A stretch of 14,711 nucleotides of DNA from an uncultured Clostridium sp. Lineage in GTDB: Bacteria > Bacillota > Clostridia > Lachnospirales > Lachnospiraceae. Numbering within the stretch: position 1 is the stretch's first letter; the number at the start of each line of letters is the position of its first letter. Location of the stretch: positions 1 to 14,711 of the forward strand of contig UQJF01000082.1 of NCBI GenBank assembly GCA_900541315.1, in the 5' to 3' direction. A model generated the notes under the pieces. The model worked only from the letters and a program-made list of their open reading frames with translations. It had not been told where the DNA came from and did not search any database. Shown here one piece after another: positions 1 to 6,341 of the stretch. Made by a program: the position numbers and the translations under genes.

Positions 1-60
1 GGTGCAACTGGCGAAAAATCGGCCGCAAAGGCAAGTGCAGGAAAGACTCCGAGAGGACAT
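1..60. repeat. Right arm of a second copy of the palindromic repeat, cut by the window edge
   Basis: These 60 bases match 636-695 with four differences, all transitions (offsets 6, 14, 25 and 30). That stretch is the right arm of the complete palindrome at 533-695. The left arm and central loop of this copy would lie before position 1 and cannot be seen. It sits downstream of the HPr gene, just as the complete copy sits downstream of cdaR. Confidence 0.85.
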
Positions 61-80
61 AGAAGACTCCGGGAGGACAT
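61..80. repeat. Short degenerate duplicate of the repeat end
   Basis: The end of the repeat arm (AGACTCCGAGAGGACAT, 44-60) is repeated at once, as AGACTCCGGGAGGACAT (64-80), with one mismatch over 17 bases. It looks like a tandem duplication or a leftover end of a second element. It has no coding content. Confidence 0.7.
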
Positions 81-91
81 TTTATACTCGC

Positions 92-129
92 GAACAGCCA
101 CCTATAGGCTTTACTGCCGCAGGCTGTTC
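92..129. other. Hairpin between the repeat and the HPr terminator
   Basis: GAACAGCC (92-99) and GGCTGTTC (122-129) are perfect 8-bp inverted arms around a 22-base loop, which itself contains the palindrome CCTATAGG. On the plus strand only a weak AT-rich run follows and on the minus strand there is no T run, so terminator function is doubtful. It may belong to the neighbouring repeat or be the end of a gene outside the window. Confidence 0.4.
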
Positions 130-147
130 ATTTATTAATGATCCAGG

Positions 148-182
148 AAAAACAAATGCCACCTGCGGTGCCGCCTGTTTTT
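148..182 (-). terminator. Terminator downstream of the HPr gene, possibly bidirectional
   Basis: AAAAACA (148-154) and TGTTTTT (176-182) pair as the outer stem. An inner GC-rich part (CACC with GGTG) closes an imperfect hairpin. Read on the minus strand, the hairpin ends in a T run 18 bases after the HPr stop codon, as expected for an intrinsic terminator. The A and T runs on both sides would let it work in both directions. Confidence 0.6.
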
Positions 183-199
183 CTTTGGTCTCATACTAT

Positions 200-463
200 C
201 TATTCCCCTAATCCATCCTCTACGATTTTGATCATTGCTGCCAGTGCCTTTTCCTCATCAGGACCAGTGCAATTAAATTCAATCTCTTCTCCGCATTTTA
301 CACAGGCGCCAAGGACGCTAAGCACACTTTTCGCATTTGCCGTTACATTGCGGACTTTAAAAGAAACCTTTGATTTATACAGCAGAGCCTCTTTGCAAAG
401 GATGCCTGCAGGCCTTAAATGAAGACCAGATGGATTTTTGATCACAGTTTTTCCACTTACCAT
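200..463 (-). CDS. HPr family phosphocarrier protein
   Basis: An 87-residue protein with the length and layout of HPr, the phosphotransferase-system carrier that takes phosphate from PEP via enzyme I and passes it to sugar-specific EIIA in the cytoplasm. The active-site block is GLHLRPA with His15 and Arg17, where most HPr proteins have GLHARPA. Ser46, the HPr-kinase site in Firmicutes, is present in the block NAKSVLSVLGA. Four cysteines (23, 54, 57, 65), including a CVKC pair just after the Ser46 helix, are unusual. The start is supported by AGGAGA 7 bases upstream. It lies downstream of cdaR on the same strand but is separated from it by the palindromic repeat, and no clear promoter was found in between. 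No enzyme I gene is nearby, so it could be the main HPr or a paralogue. Confidence 0.9.
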   Translation of the reverse strand: MVSGKTVIKNPSGLHLRPAGILCKEALLYKSKVSFKVRNVTANAKSVLSVLGACVKCGEEIEFNCTGPDEEKALAAMIKIVEDGLGE

Positions 464-532
464 ATTTGATTCTCCTGATTTTTCCGCAGCATATAAACTG
501 CCTTTTTCTTGTTTTCCCCTTAATTATTTCTC

Positions 533-695
533 ATGTTCTCTCGAAATCTTTCTGTGCTTGATTTTGTGAGAAGATTTTTTGTCAGTTGTGCCCAAATTTC
601 TGAGGCGTACGTGGAACGTACGTCGATGAAATTTGGGTGCGACTGGCGGAAAATCGGCCACAAAAGCAAGTGCAGGAAAGACTCCGAGAGGACAT
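533..695. repeat. Complete palindromic, MITE-like repeat with direct-repeat flanks
   Basis: Arms 533-600 and 628-695 are each 68 bases and are imperfect inverted repeats along their whole length. The outer ends read ATGTTCTCTCG and CGAGAGGACAT; the inner ends CCCAAATTTC and GAAATTTGGG are perfect. The centre (601-627) forms its own stem, 604-612 with 616-624, closed by a GGA loop. TTCTC occurs directly outside both ends (528-532 and 696-700), as a target-site duplication would. The right flank abuts the cdaR stop codon at 701. No transposase is encoded, so it would be a non-autonomous element or a structured RNA. Read as minus-strand RNA it would follow cdaR and might end or process that transcript. 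Confidence 0.8.
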
Positions 696-700
696 TTCTC

Positions 701-2050
701 TTACTTAACGGCTTTCCCAGCCGCCGTTGTATAATTTGATGCAGCAGAGCTGCTTTCAGCAGCTGTTGTTTCCCCTCTGCTGCTCTCTGTCTCTTCTGAT
801 GCAGCCGCCGTTATTTCCCCTGGTTCTCTGTCATGAACGATGATCTGAAGGTCATCCTGGCTTACCAGCTCGTACGCTGCTCCCAGTTCAAAGGTTACAG
901 TTCCCGGATGGGTTCCAGGACCCATATCGCTTACATCAACCTCTGCCTCTAACGAATCCTCCGTCAGCTGGTCTAAATCTTCTTTTAAACCTTTAATATT
1001 TAAACGTATCGCATCTCTGTCATACTGATAGCTGTAGTGGCTGGATGCACCTACCTGACGGATCTTACTTGTCTTTAATTCAATGGTACGGGTCTCTAAA
1101 GGTTCTACTTTTAAGGTTACATGGATCTTGCTGTTGGAATCAGCCAGTTCCACATTTTCCGGAAGATATTTATTCAAGTCAATGATCACTTCTTTATCCT
1201 CTGAAGCACCGTCCATATTTAACTCTGACTTAGGGATATTAATAGCATTTATCTCTGCCAGATCAGACTTAAGTCCTACTACATCAACAGAGTTTACATT
1301 GCTCTCAATACCTGTAAAGCGGTATCCGTCTGCCACTCTTCCCTCTGTCTCAAAATTCAGTCCCAATGTCTTTACTTTCAGGATAGAAAGAGTGTAGTCT
1401 GCCTCTGACCGGCTTAAGCTCACCTGGTCATCCAGAGTGATCTTATTTCTATTTGCATCAAAGCACTGGATCTGGGCTGTACCTGAAAGATCGGAATTTG
1501 CCCCGTCCAGACGGATGGTAATACCCACTGTACTGATCCGTCCCACCTGGGATTCCGGTCCGCTTACATATATGCTGGTAGGTACGATATTCACTGTTCC
1601 TTCCCTGTATCCGGACTCTGTTTCTCCTTCTGTATATGCGGTCAGCTCAAACTTTTTCTGCTGCACATCTTCCGTAGTCACGCGGATCACCATCGGTTTT
1701 GCAGTTACCGCATCCACTTTACTGTTCTTTATATCTACCTTCACCGGCACTGCTCCCGTAGGCTCATACATATCTGCCAGATCAATATAAGCCCTGAAAT
1801 CAGAAGCAGAAATACTTCCTGCATCCAGTGTGCGTACCTTATATGCTACCGTCACAGTGCTGCGGTTATCGAGCAATTCATACGTTTTTCCGTTTGCGGA
1901 AAGTACATCTTCATTCAGCACCTCTAAAGGCACCTCTTTGGTGGCCGTCACATCCGGGTTGGAAATGTTGGTCACTGCCAGCCAGACAAAAAAAGCAAGG
2001 AAAACGGAAAGTATCTTCAATTTTAAGTTATTTGTCAGCTTTTTTCCCAT
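701..2050 (-). CDS. cdaR: CdaR, YbbR-repeat regulator of the CdaA diadenylate cyclase
   Basis: A 449-residue protein with one N-terminal membrane segment (about residues 9-28, hydrophobic run ILSVFLAFFVWLAV) and a large outside part. The outside part reads as about four YbbR-type beta domains, roughly 50-130, 140-215, 225-310 and 318-400. In Firmicutes CdaR binds CdaA in the membrane and tunes c-di-AMP synthesis. The start ATG has AAGG 7 bases upstream, and the gene overlaps the 3' end of cdaA by 23 bp, so translation is probably coupled. The last 45 residues are a low-complexity Ser/Thr/Ala/Glu tail, likely disordered and outside the cell or in the wall. glmM does not follow; the palindromic repeat begins directly after the stop codon. 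Confidence 0.9.
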   Translation of the reverse strand: MGKKLTNNLKLKILSVFLAFFVWLAVTNISNPDVTATKEVPLEVLNEDVLSANGKTYELLDNRSTVTVAYKVRTLDAGSISASDFRAYIDLADMYEPTGAVPVKVDIKNSKVDAVTAKPMVIRVTTEDVQQKKFELTAYTEGETESGYREGTVNIVPTSIYVSGPESQVGRISTVGITIRLDGANSDLSGTAQIQCFDANRNKITLDDQVSLSRSEADYTLSILKVKTLGLNFETEGRVADGYRFTGIESNVNSVDVVGLKSDLAEINAINIPKSELNMDGASEDKEVIIDLNKYLPENVELADSNSKIHVTLKVEPLETRTIELKTSKIRQVGASSHYSYQYDRDAIRLNIKGLKEDLDQLTEDSLEAEVDVSDMGPGTHPGTVTFELGAAYELVSQDDLQIIVHDREPGEITAAASEETESSRGETTAAESSSAASNYTTAAGKAVK

Positions 2051-2912
2051 TGATCAACCTTCCCTTCCATATCTTAAACCGGTTGGAAGAAACCGGCTCT
2101 TCTTTCATCAGTCCGGAAAGAATATCCCGAAGTGCCTCTGCAGTTGGAACACTGCGAAGCATTCCGCCTTCTGCAACAGATACCCGTCCTGTTTCCTCAG
2201 AAACAACAATAGTAAGACTGTCTGTTGTTTCACTGACACCTACCGCTGCACGATGCCTGGTTCCCAATGCCTTGTTAATAGACATATTGTCAGAAAGAGG
2301 AAGATAACAGGTAGCAGCTGCCACCCGGTTTCCCCGGATCACTACTGCCCCGTCGTGAAGCGGTGTATTATGTTCAAAAATGTTGATAAGAAGCTGGCTT
2401 GTGACCAGACCGCTGATCTCAATACCGGTCCTTTCGATTTCCTTTAAAGAAGTTCCTCTTTCAATGACCATTAAAGCGCCTGTCTTTACCTTTGCCATCT
2501 CAAAAGTGGCACGCACCAGTTCGTTCACAGTACGGTCATTAAATTCCTGACTGATCTTGCCGTCATCCTGGGCCAGAATACCGGATAACAGATTCTGGCT
2601 TCCCAGCTGTTCCAGGGCTTTCCTAAGTTCAGGCTGGAAAACGACCAGAAACGCCGTTACGGCAATAGCAGTAATATTTTTAAGGATCCAGACAATCGTA
2701 TCCAGACGCAAAAGAACAGCCATAATGGAAAATACCAATATGACTAAAAGTCCTTTTAACAATGTCCATGCCCTTGTATTTTTTATCCAGAAAAGAATCT
2801 CATATACCAGAAACGAGATGATCGCGATCTCAAAGATATTCCGGAGGGAGATCCGCGGCAGCAATGTCAGCCAGGATGAGGCTTTCATCATAAGTTCTGT
2901 TAAGATTTCCAC
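2028..2912 (-). CDS. cdaA: CdaA, membrane diadenylate cyclase (c-di-AMP synthase)
   Basis: A 294-residue protein that converts two ATP to c-di-AMP, a second messenger controlling potassium and osmolyte transport and cell-wall balance. Three membrane segments (about 26-42, 52-69, 72-92) precede the DAC domain. The DAC signature residues are present: DGA at 187-189 and RHR at 219-221, in the contexts PLHDGAVVIRGN and ALGTRHRAAVG. The start is GTG, with AGGAGG 10 bases upstream; an overlapping ATG at 2922 is out of frame. It follows the 318-aa membrane gene with a 38-bp gap and overlaps cdaR by 23 bp. All catalytic motifs are intact, so the enzyme should be active. Confidence 0.96.
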   Translation of the reverse strand: MEILTELMMKASSWLTLLPRISLRNIFEIAIISFLVYEILFWIKNTRAWTLLKGLLVILVFSIMAVLLRLDTIVWILKNITAIAVTAFLVVFQPELRKALEQLGSQNLLSGILAQDDGKISQEFNDRTVNELVRATFEMAKVKTGALMVIERGTSLKEIERTGIEISGLVTSQLLINIFEHNTPLHDGAVVIRGNRVAAATCYLPLSDNMSINKALGTRHRAAVGVSETTDSLTIVVSEETGRVSVAEGGMLRSVPTAEALRDILSGLMKEEPVSSNRFKIWKGRLINGKKADK

Positions 2913-2950
2913 CTGTTATCATCCTCCTTTGGTCATATATACTTTTATAC

Positions 2951-3907
2951 TTACTTATGTTCTTTCACTTTTGTACTTCGCTTTCTTGTGCTGATACGCT
3001 GTACTTTTACGTCCGTACTGCTCACGGTCATCTTGGGAACTGCTTTTACATAGTAATAATAATCATCATCTTCAAACTGCACATATTCTGTACAGGTATA
3101 ATCTACAGAAAAGAAAAAGAAATTGTAGATCATAGCCAGCACCACAGACACGAGCAGGCCAAAGATCAGTGTTCCGGCCGATACAGACACACCAAATACA
3201 AAATTACCTACAAAAATAACCAGCAGCTGGGCTACTGTTCCTACCACAATAGCTATAACCCAGGCATAGTCCACAGAAAGTCTGTGGATCAGATATACCA
3301 CTATAATGCCAACTGCACAGGCAGCGATCATTATCATCATAGTCTGGTTAAAGCATACAGACCGGATGATCTGGCTGTAACGCTGGACGATATCCACATT
3401 TCCTTCTCCTGTAAGGACACCTGCATTCTGGCGTATATACATCAGAAGATAGTAGAGAAAAACGCCGCAGCTCACTGGTATCACAGATATCAGGCTGCCT
3501 CCCAGACCCACTAAAAATGCCACTGCATACGGCACTTTAAACAAGAACGCAAGGGGCGTAAGTACCATAAGCCAGCTGTCTCCCGGCTTGAAGCCGTAAT
3601 ACAGCACTGCTACTACCAGTATCATCATCAATGTGATCAGTGCCATTTCCATGGATACTGCATACACATGTGCCACCATCACACATCCCATTAAAAACAC
3701 GCTGGCACTATCCGGGAGCAGTGCACCAAAAACACAGAGCAACAGCACAACCGCTGGATTTTTTAATTTTGTCATGTAACCGATATTGGCATTCATACTT
3801 AAAACAGTACACAGGACAAGCAGCAGCCGGACTACAAAGCGTATCCAATAACTGTATTTATTATAAAATTCTTTCAGGTGCTCTTTTAACAGCAAAAGAC
3901 CTGTCAT
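2951..3907 (-). CDS. Polytopic membrane protein of unknown function in the cdaA operon
   Basis: I do not recognise this 318-residue protein. It has about eight or nine hydrophobic segments between residues 20 and 267. After the last one come an acidic-aromatic patch (FEDDDYYYYVKAVPKM, about 277-292) and a basic Lys/Arg-rich tail, both probably cytoplasmic by the positive-inside rule. No transporter ATPase, enzyme or signal-transduction motif is visible. Its ATG overlaps the stop of the 140-aa gene (ATGA), and cdaA starts 38 bp after its own stop codon, so all are likely one transcript. The context suggests a partner or client of c-di-AMP synthesis or of envelope growth, but this rests on position alone. 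Confidence 0.85.
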   Translation of the reverse strand: MTGLLLLKEHLKEFYNKYSYWIRFVVRLLLVLCTVLSMNANIGYMTKLKNPAVVLLLCVFGALLPDSASVFLMGCVMVAHVYAVSMEMALITLMMILVVAVLYYGFKPGDSWLMVLTPLAFLFKVPYAVAFLVGLGGSLISVIPVSCGVFLYYLLMYIRQNAGVLTGEGNVDIVQRYSQIIRSVCFNQTMMIMIAACAVGIIVVYLIHRLSVDYAWVIAIVVGTVAQLLVIFVGNFVFGVSVSAGTLIFGLLVSVVLAMIYNFFFFSVDYTCTEYVQFEDDDYYYYVKAVPKMTVSSTDVKVQRISTRKRSTKVKEHK

Positions 3908-4326
3908 AAAGCGGCTCCTCCTCTGTTTCCTTTTCCGTGGTCTTTCCCGAATTTGCGCTCCAGATGTTTCAGCCTTGCCATATACATAGTCTGGCTTCTG
4001 GATGCAAAATCATATCGTTTGGAATAAATCTTCCATGTAATAAGAAGATAAAACACCAGTCCTGTTATATAACCCAGTCCCCAGTTTTTTGCCCATGACA
4101 CAACCGTTTCTATAGCAGCGCCTTTTACGATCACACCCAGCTTGTACATGATCCACATAAGAAGGATCAGCACAAAACTAAAGGTGTATCCAAAAAAAGA
4201 GCGGAATAACTGTCCTCCTACGTAATCACTTTTAAAGAACTGATTTACAGGGAAGATCTTTCTGCCCTGATGCTTTTCAAATACTGCCAGATCAGTCATC
4301 GCCTGGATCTTTTCCTCATTCAGCAT
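3904..4326 (-). CDS. Small membrane protein of unknown function, first gene of the cdaA operon
   Basis: A 140-residue protein with no family I recognise. Residues 1-40 are soluble and mixed charge. Two membrane segments follow (about 44-64 and 86-102), and then a basic C-terminal stretch (KHLERKFGKDHGK, about 120-132). That fits both ends lying in the cytoplasm. AAGGAG stands 6 bases before the ATG, and an extended -10 promoter lies about 40 bases upstream. Its stop overlaps the ATG of the 318-aa gene (ATGA), which suggests the two proteins are made in fixed ratio and may form a complex. Confidence 0.85.
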   Translation of the reverse strand: MLNEEKIQAMTDLAVFEKHQGRKIFPVNQFFKSDYVGGQLFRSFFGYTFSFVLILLMWIMYKLGVIVKGAAIETVVSWAKNWGLGYITGLVFYLLITWKIYSKRYDFASRSQTMYMARLKHLERKFGKDHGKGNRGGAAL

Positions 4327-4364
4327 AAAGCACTCCTTTATTTTCTTCCCAATGCTATCAATTT

Positions 4365-4373
4365 AGTATACCA
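4365..4373 (-). promoter_or_regulatory. Extended -10 promoter of the cdaA operon
   Basis: On the minus strand TGGTATACT gives an extended -10 (TGn followed by TATACT, hexamer at 4370-4365). It lies about 40 bases before the first ATG of the operon. No good -35 hexamer is seen 16-18 bases further upstream, which fits an extended -10 promoter. Confidence 0.5.
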
Positions 4374-4428
4374 CATCTTTTTTTGTTTTGCGACACCTTA
4401 AATGAATTTTTTGTTTTACCGTTCATAA

Positions 4429-4457
4429 TTGAATATTGTATGAAGCAATTATTAATT
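4429..4457 (+). promoter_or_regulatory. Candidate promoter of the glycosyltransferase gene
   Basis: TTGAAT (4429-4434) and TTAATT (4452-4457) are separated by 17 bases in the AT-rich spacer between the divergent operons. It would leave a leader of about 120 bases. AATTG and CAATT (4428-4432 and 4446-4450) form a small inverted repeat within it. The very high AT content makes chance matches likely. Confidence 0.3.
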
Positions 4458-4586
4458 TTTTATTAATTTACCTGTCAAGGCTTGTATTATTCTCAAAATA
4501 TGCTATTTTTTATTCTGCGAAAAAAAATCAAACCAAACAGGAAAATATGATCAAAGTATTTAAAGTATTATTAAAGAGGTATAATT

Positions 4587-5876
4587 ATGAAAACGCTTCA
4601 GATGATCCATTATTTTAATTTTGTGATCGCAACGGTATTTGTAGTATTTTATTTTTACCAGATTGGCTATCTGCTCCTTGGTCTTTTCATGAAGCACCGT
4701 AAAGGCAGTACCGGCCCTCATAAGCTCCACCGCTATGCAGCTGTCATTTCTGCAAGAAATGAGGCAAATGTTATCGGCGGACTGATCGCCAGCCTAAAAG
4801 CACAGAACTACCCTTGCGAGCTCCTTGATATTTATGTGATCGCAGACAACTGTACTGATGATACCGCCCAGGTAGCTGCACAGGCAGGTGCAAAAGTCTA
4901 CCGCCGCTACAACCATCAGCAGGTAGGAAAAGGCTATGCTCTTGATTATCTGTTTAAATGCCTTTCTGCTTCCGGCAAAGATATATATGATGGTTACTTC
5001 GTATTTGATGCAGATAATTATGTGGATCCTAACTTTGTAAAAGAGATGAATGCTACTTTTGACAGCGGACATTTTGCAGCCCTTACAAGCTACCGCAACT
5101 CAAAAAACTTTGGTGCAAACTGGATCTCCGCAGGTTATGGCTTATGGTTCTTGCGCGAAGCACGCTTCTTAAACTTCCCAAGAATGCTTCTGGGAACCAA
5201 CTGTGCGATCTCCGGAACCGGCTTTTTAGTTTCCGGTGAAGTGATACGTGAAAACGGTGGCTGGCCATTCCATCTGCTTACAGAAGATATCGAATTTTCT
5301 GTAAACTGTGCCATTGAAGGCAAGGTCATCGGTTACTGTGACAAAGCTGTTATCTATGATGAACAGCCAGTAAAGTTCGGACAGTCCTGGACCCAGAGAC
5401 TGCGCTGGTCCAAAGGCTTTTATCAGGTAGACTGGCATTACAGCTGGGGACTGATCAAGGGGCTGTTCCAGGGCGGAAGGAAATCTTTCTCCTGCTATGA
5501 TATTTTCATGACTGTTGCTCCTGGCATGTTCTTTACTCTTGCCGCTATCCTGATCAATCTGGGAATGGCATTTTCCTATATAACCGAACCTGGATACATA
5601 GCAAGGCTGATCGCAGCTGAGAATATCTCCTTCCTTACAAGGACGATCGTTATGTTCTACTTAAGCCTTTTAGTTTACGGTATCATTACCATGATCAGCG
5701 AATGGAAACAGGTGAATCTTTCTGCTTTTAAGAAAATCCTGTATACATTTACATTCCCGGTCTTTATGTTCACCTACATTCCGATTTCTGCCGTTGCACT
5801 GATAAAGAAAGTAGAATGGAAACCTATCTGCCACGGAAATACTTCCGGAGAGCTGATCACTTCTAAAAGAAATTAA
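4587..5876 (+). CDS. Membrane family 2 glycosyltransferase with QxxRW motif
   Basis: A 429-residue inverting glycosyltransferase of the GT2 type. An N-terminal membrane segment (about 10-34) precedes a GT-A domain, with the nucleotide-binding start AAVISARNEA (51-60), the DxD metal site FDADN (D141, D143), the catalytic TED (232-234) and QRLRW (270-274). Three or four C-terminal membrane segments lie between about 300 and 410. QxxRW with flanking membrane helices is typical of processive synthases such as hyaluronan, chitin or poly-GlcNAc synthases. The sugar cannot be told from sequence. The start has AAGAGGT 7 bases upstream. It stands alone on the plus strand, with no partner deacetylase, c-di-GMP-binding or export gene, and ends at a strong terminator. 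Confidence 0.9.
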   Translation: MKTLQMIHYFNFVIATVFVVFYFYQIGYLLLGLFMKHRKGSTGPHKLHRYAAVISARNEANVIGGLIASLKAQNYPCELLDIYVIADNCTDDTAQVAAQAGAKVYRRYNHQQVGKGYALDYLFKCLSASGKDIYDGYFVFDADNYVDPNFVKEMNATFDSGHFAALTSYRNSKNFGANWISAGYGLWFLREARFLNFPRMLLGTNCAISGTGFLVSGEVIRENGGWPFHLLTEDIEFSVNCAIEGKVIGYCDKAVIYDEQPVKFGQSWTQRLRWSKGFYQVDWHYSWGLIKGLFQGGRKSFSCYDIFMTVAPGMFFTLAAILINLGMAFSYITEPGYIARLIAAENISFLTRTIVMFYLSLLVYGIITMISEWKQVNLSAFKKILYTFTFPVFMFTYIPISAVALIKKVEWKPICHGNTSGELITSKRN

Positions 5877-5918
5877 ATACGAATTTTTCCTGCCAACAGC
5901 AGGAATATCATAATAGAC

Positions 5919-5975
5919 AAAAAAGCGATGCACGGATACATATCGTCTGGATATGCTTCCTGCACCGCTTTTTAT
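5919..5975. terminator. Bidirectional terminator between the glycosyltransferase and azlD
   Basis: AAAAAAGCG starts and CGCTTTTT ends a long imperfect hairpin. CATATC (5939-5944) and GATATG (5950-5955) pair around the loop GTCTG, with TGCA arms further out. A and T runs on the two sides suit termination of both converging genes. A smaller hairpin, CCTGC with GCAGG (5889-5903), lies closer to the glycosyltransferase stop. Confidence 0.75.
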
Positions 5976-5978
5976 TTA

Positions 5979-5989
5979 ATGTCCTCTCG
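5979..5989. repeat. Isolated end motif of the palindromic repeat
   Basis: ATGTCCTCTCG is the exact reverse complement of the right end of the repeat (685-695); the match stops abruptly after 11 bases. It lies between the azlD stop codon and the terminator, again just beyond a minus-strand gene. It may be the scar of a lost element, or chance. Confidence 0.4.
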
Positions 5990-6008
5990 CAATTCTATTA
6001 CCTTGATA

Positions 6009-6341
6009 TTACAGTATGGCTGCCAGCCGCAAAAGGATCATATATCCGGCTGTTCCCACTGCAATACTTACTAATGTATTATGTTTCCATTTATAAGATA
6101 ATGCCACGATCACTACTGCTGCTATTTTGGGCAATCCTATACGTACCACATCATTTCCTGTATCTTTTAAGCAATAGACGATCAGTACCGCCATAATTGC
6201 TGACGGAAGTGTTTTTCCAAGACGATCCAGCCAGTCCGGCATCTTCTGTGCTCCACTAAAAGCCAGAAATGGCAAGGCACGGAGGAAAAAGGTACACAGG
6301 GCGGAAACTGTGATCGTGATCAATATTCTTTCTGTATTCAT
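6009..6341 (-). CDS. azlD: AzlD-type branched-chain amino acid exporter small subunit
   Basis: A 110-residue hydrophobic protein with about four membrane segments, the size and layout of AzlD. It contains the family-like stretch FFLRALPFLAFSG (about 19-31), followed by a short polar loop. With AzlC it forms a two-part exporter for leucine, isoleucine, valine and related compounds, equivalent to YgaH with YgaZ in E. coli. It starts directly after the azlC stop codon with no gap, and its ribosome binding site (GGGGAGGAA) lies inside the end of azlC, so the two are co-translated. Confidence 0.88.
   Translation of the reverse strand: MNTERILITITVSALCTFFLRALPFLAFSGAQKMPDWLDRLGKTLPSAIMAVLIVYCLKDTGNDVVRIGLPKIAAVVIVALSYKWKHNTLVSIAVGTAGYMILLRLAAIL

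Noticed and set aside
2..211. Plus-strand open frame of 69 codons at the window start
   Set aside because: It covers the repeat arm, a hairpin and the HPr terminator; no protein-like composition or start signal.
533..695. Ordinary intrinsic terminator of cdaR
   Set aside because: The stem is far longer than a terminator, has a direct-repeat flank and a second near-identical copy; it might still stop transcription as a side effect.
1..700. CRISPR array from the repeated units
   Set aside because: The repeats are long, palindromic, hundreds of bases apart and show no regular spacers.
533..739. Plus-strand open frame of 68 codons
   Set aside because: It lies almost wholly in the palindromic repeat, has no ribosome binding site, and runs antisense into the end of cdaR.
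1830..2447. Long antisense frame of 205 codons opposite cdaR and cdaA
   Set aside because: Both sense genes are clear family members; the antisense frame has no ribosome site and no recognisable protein features.
4436..4618. Small plus-strand frame of 60 codons before the glycosyltransferase
   Set aside because: TTG start without ribosome site, in AT-rich spacer, overlapping the real gene's start in another frame.
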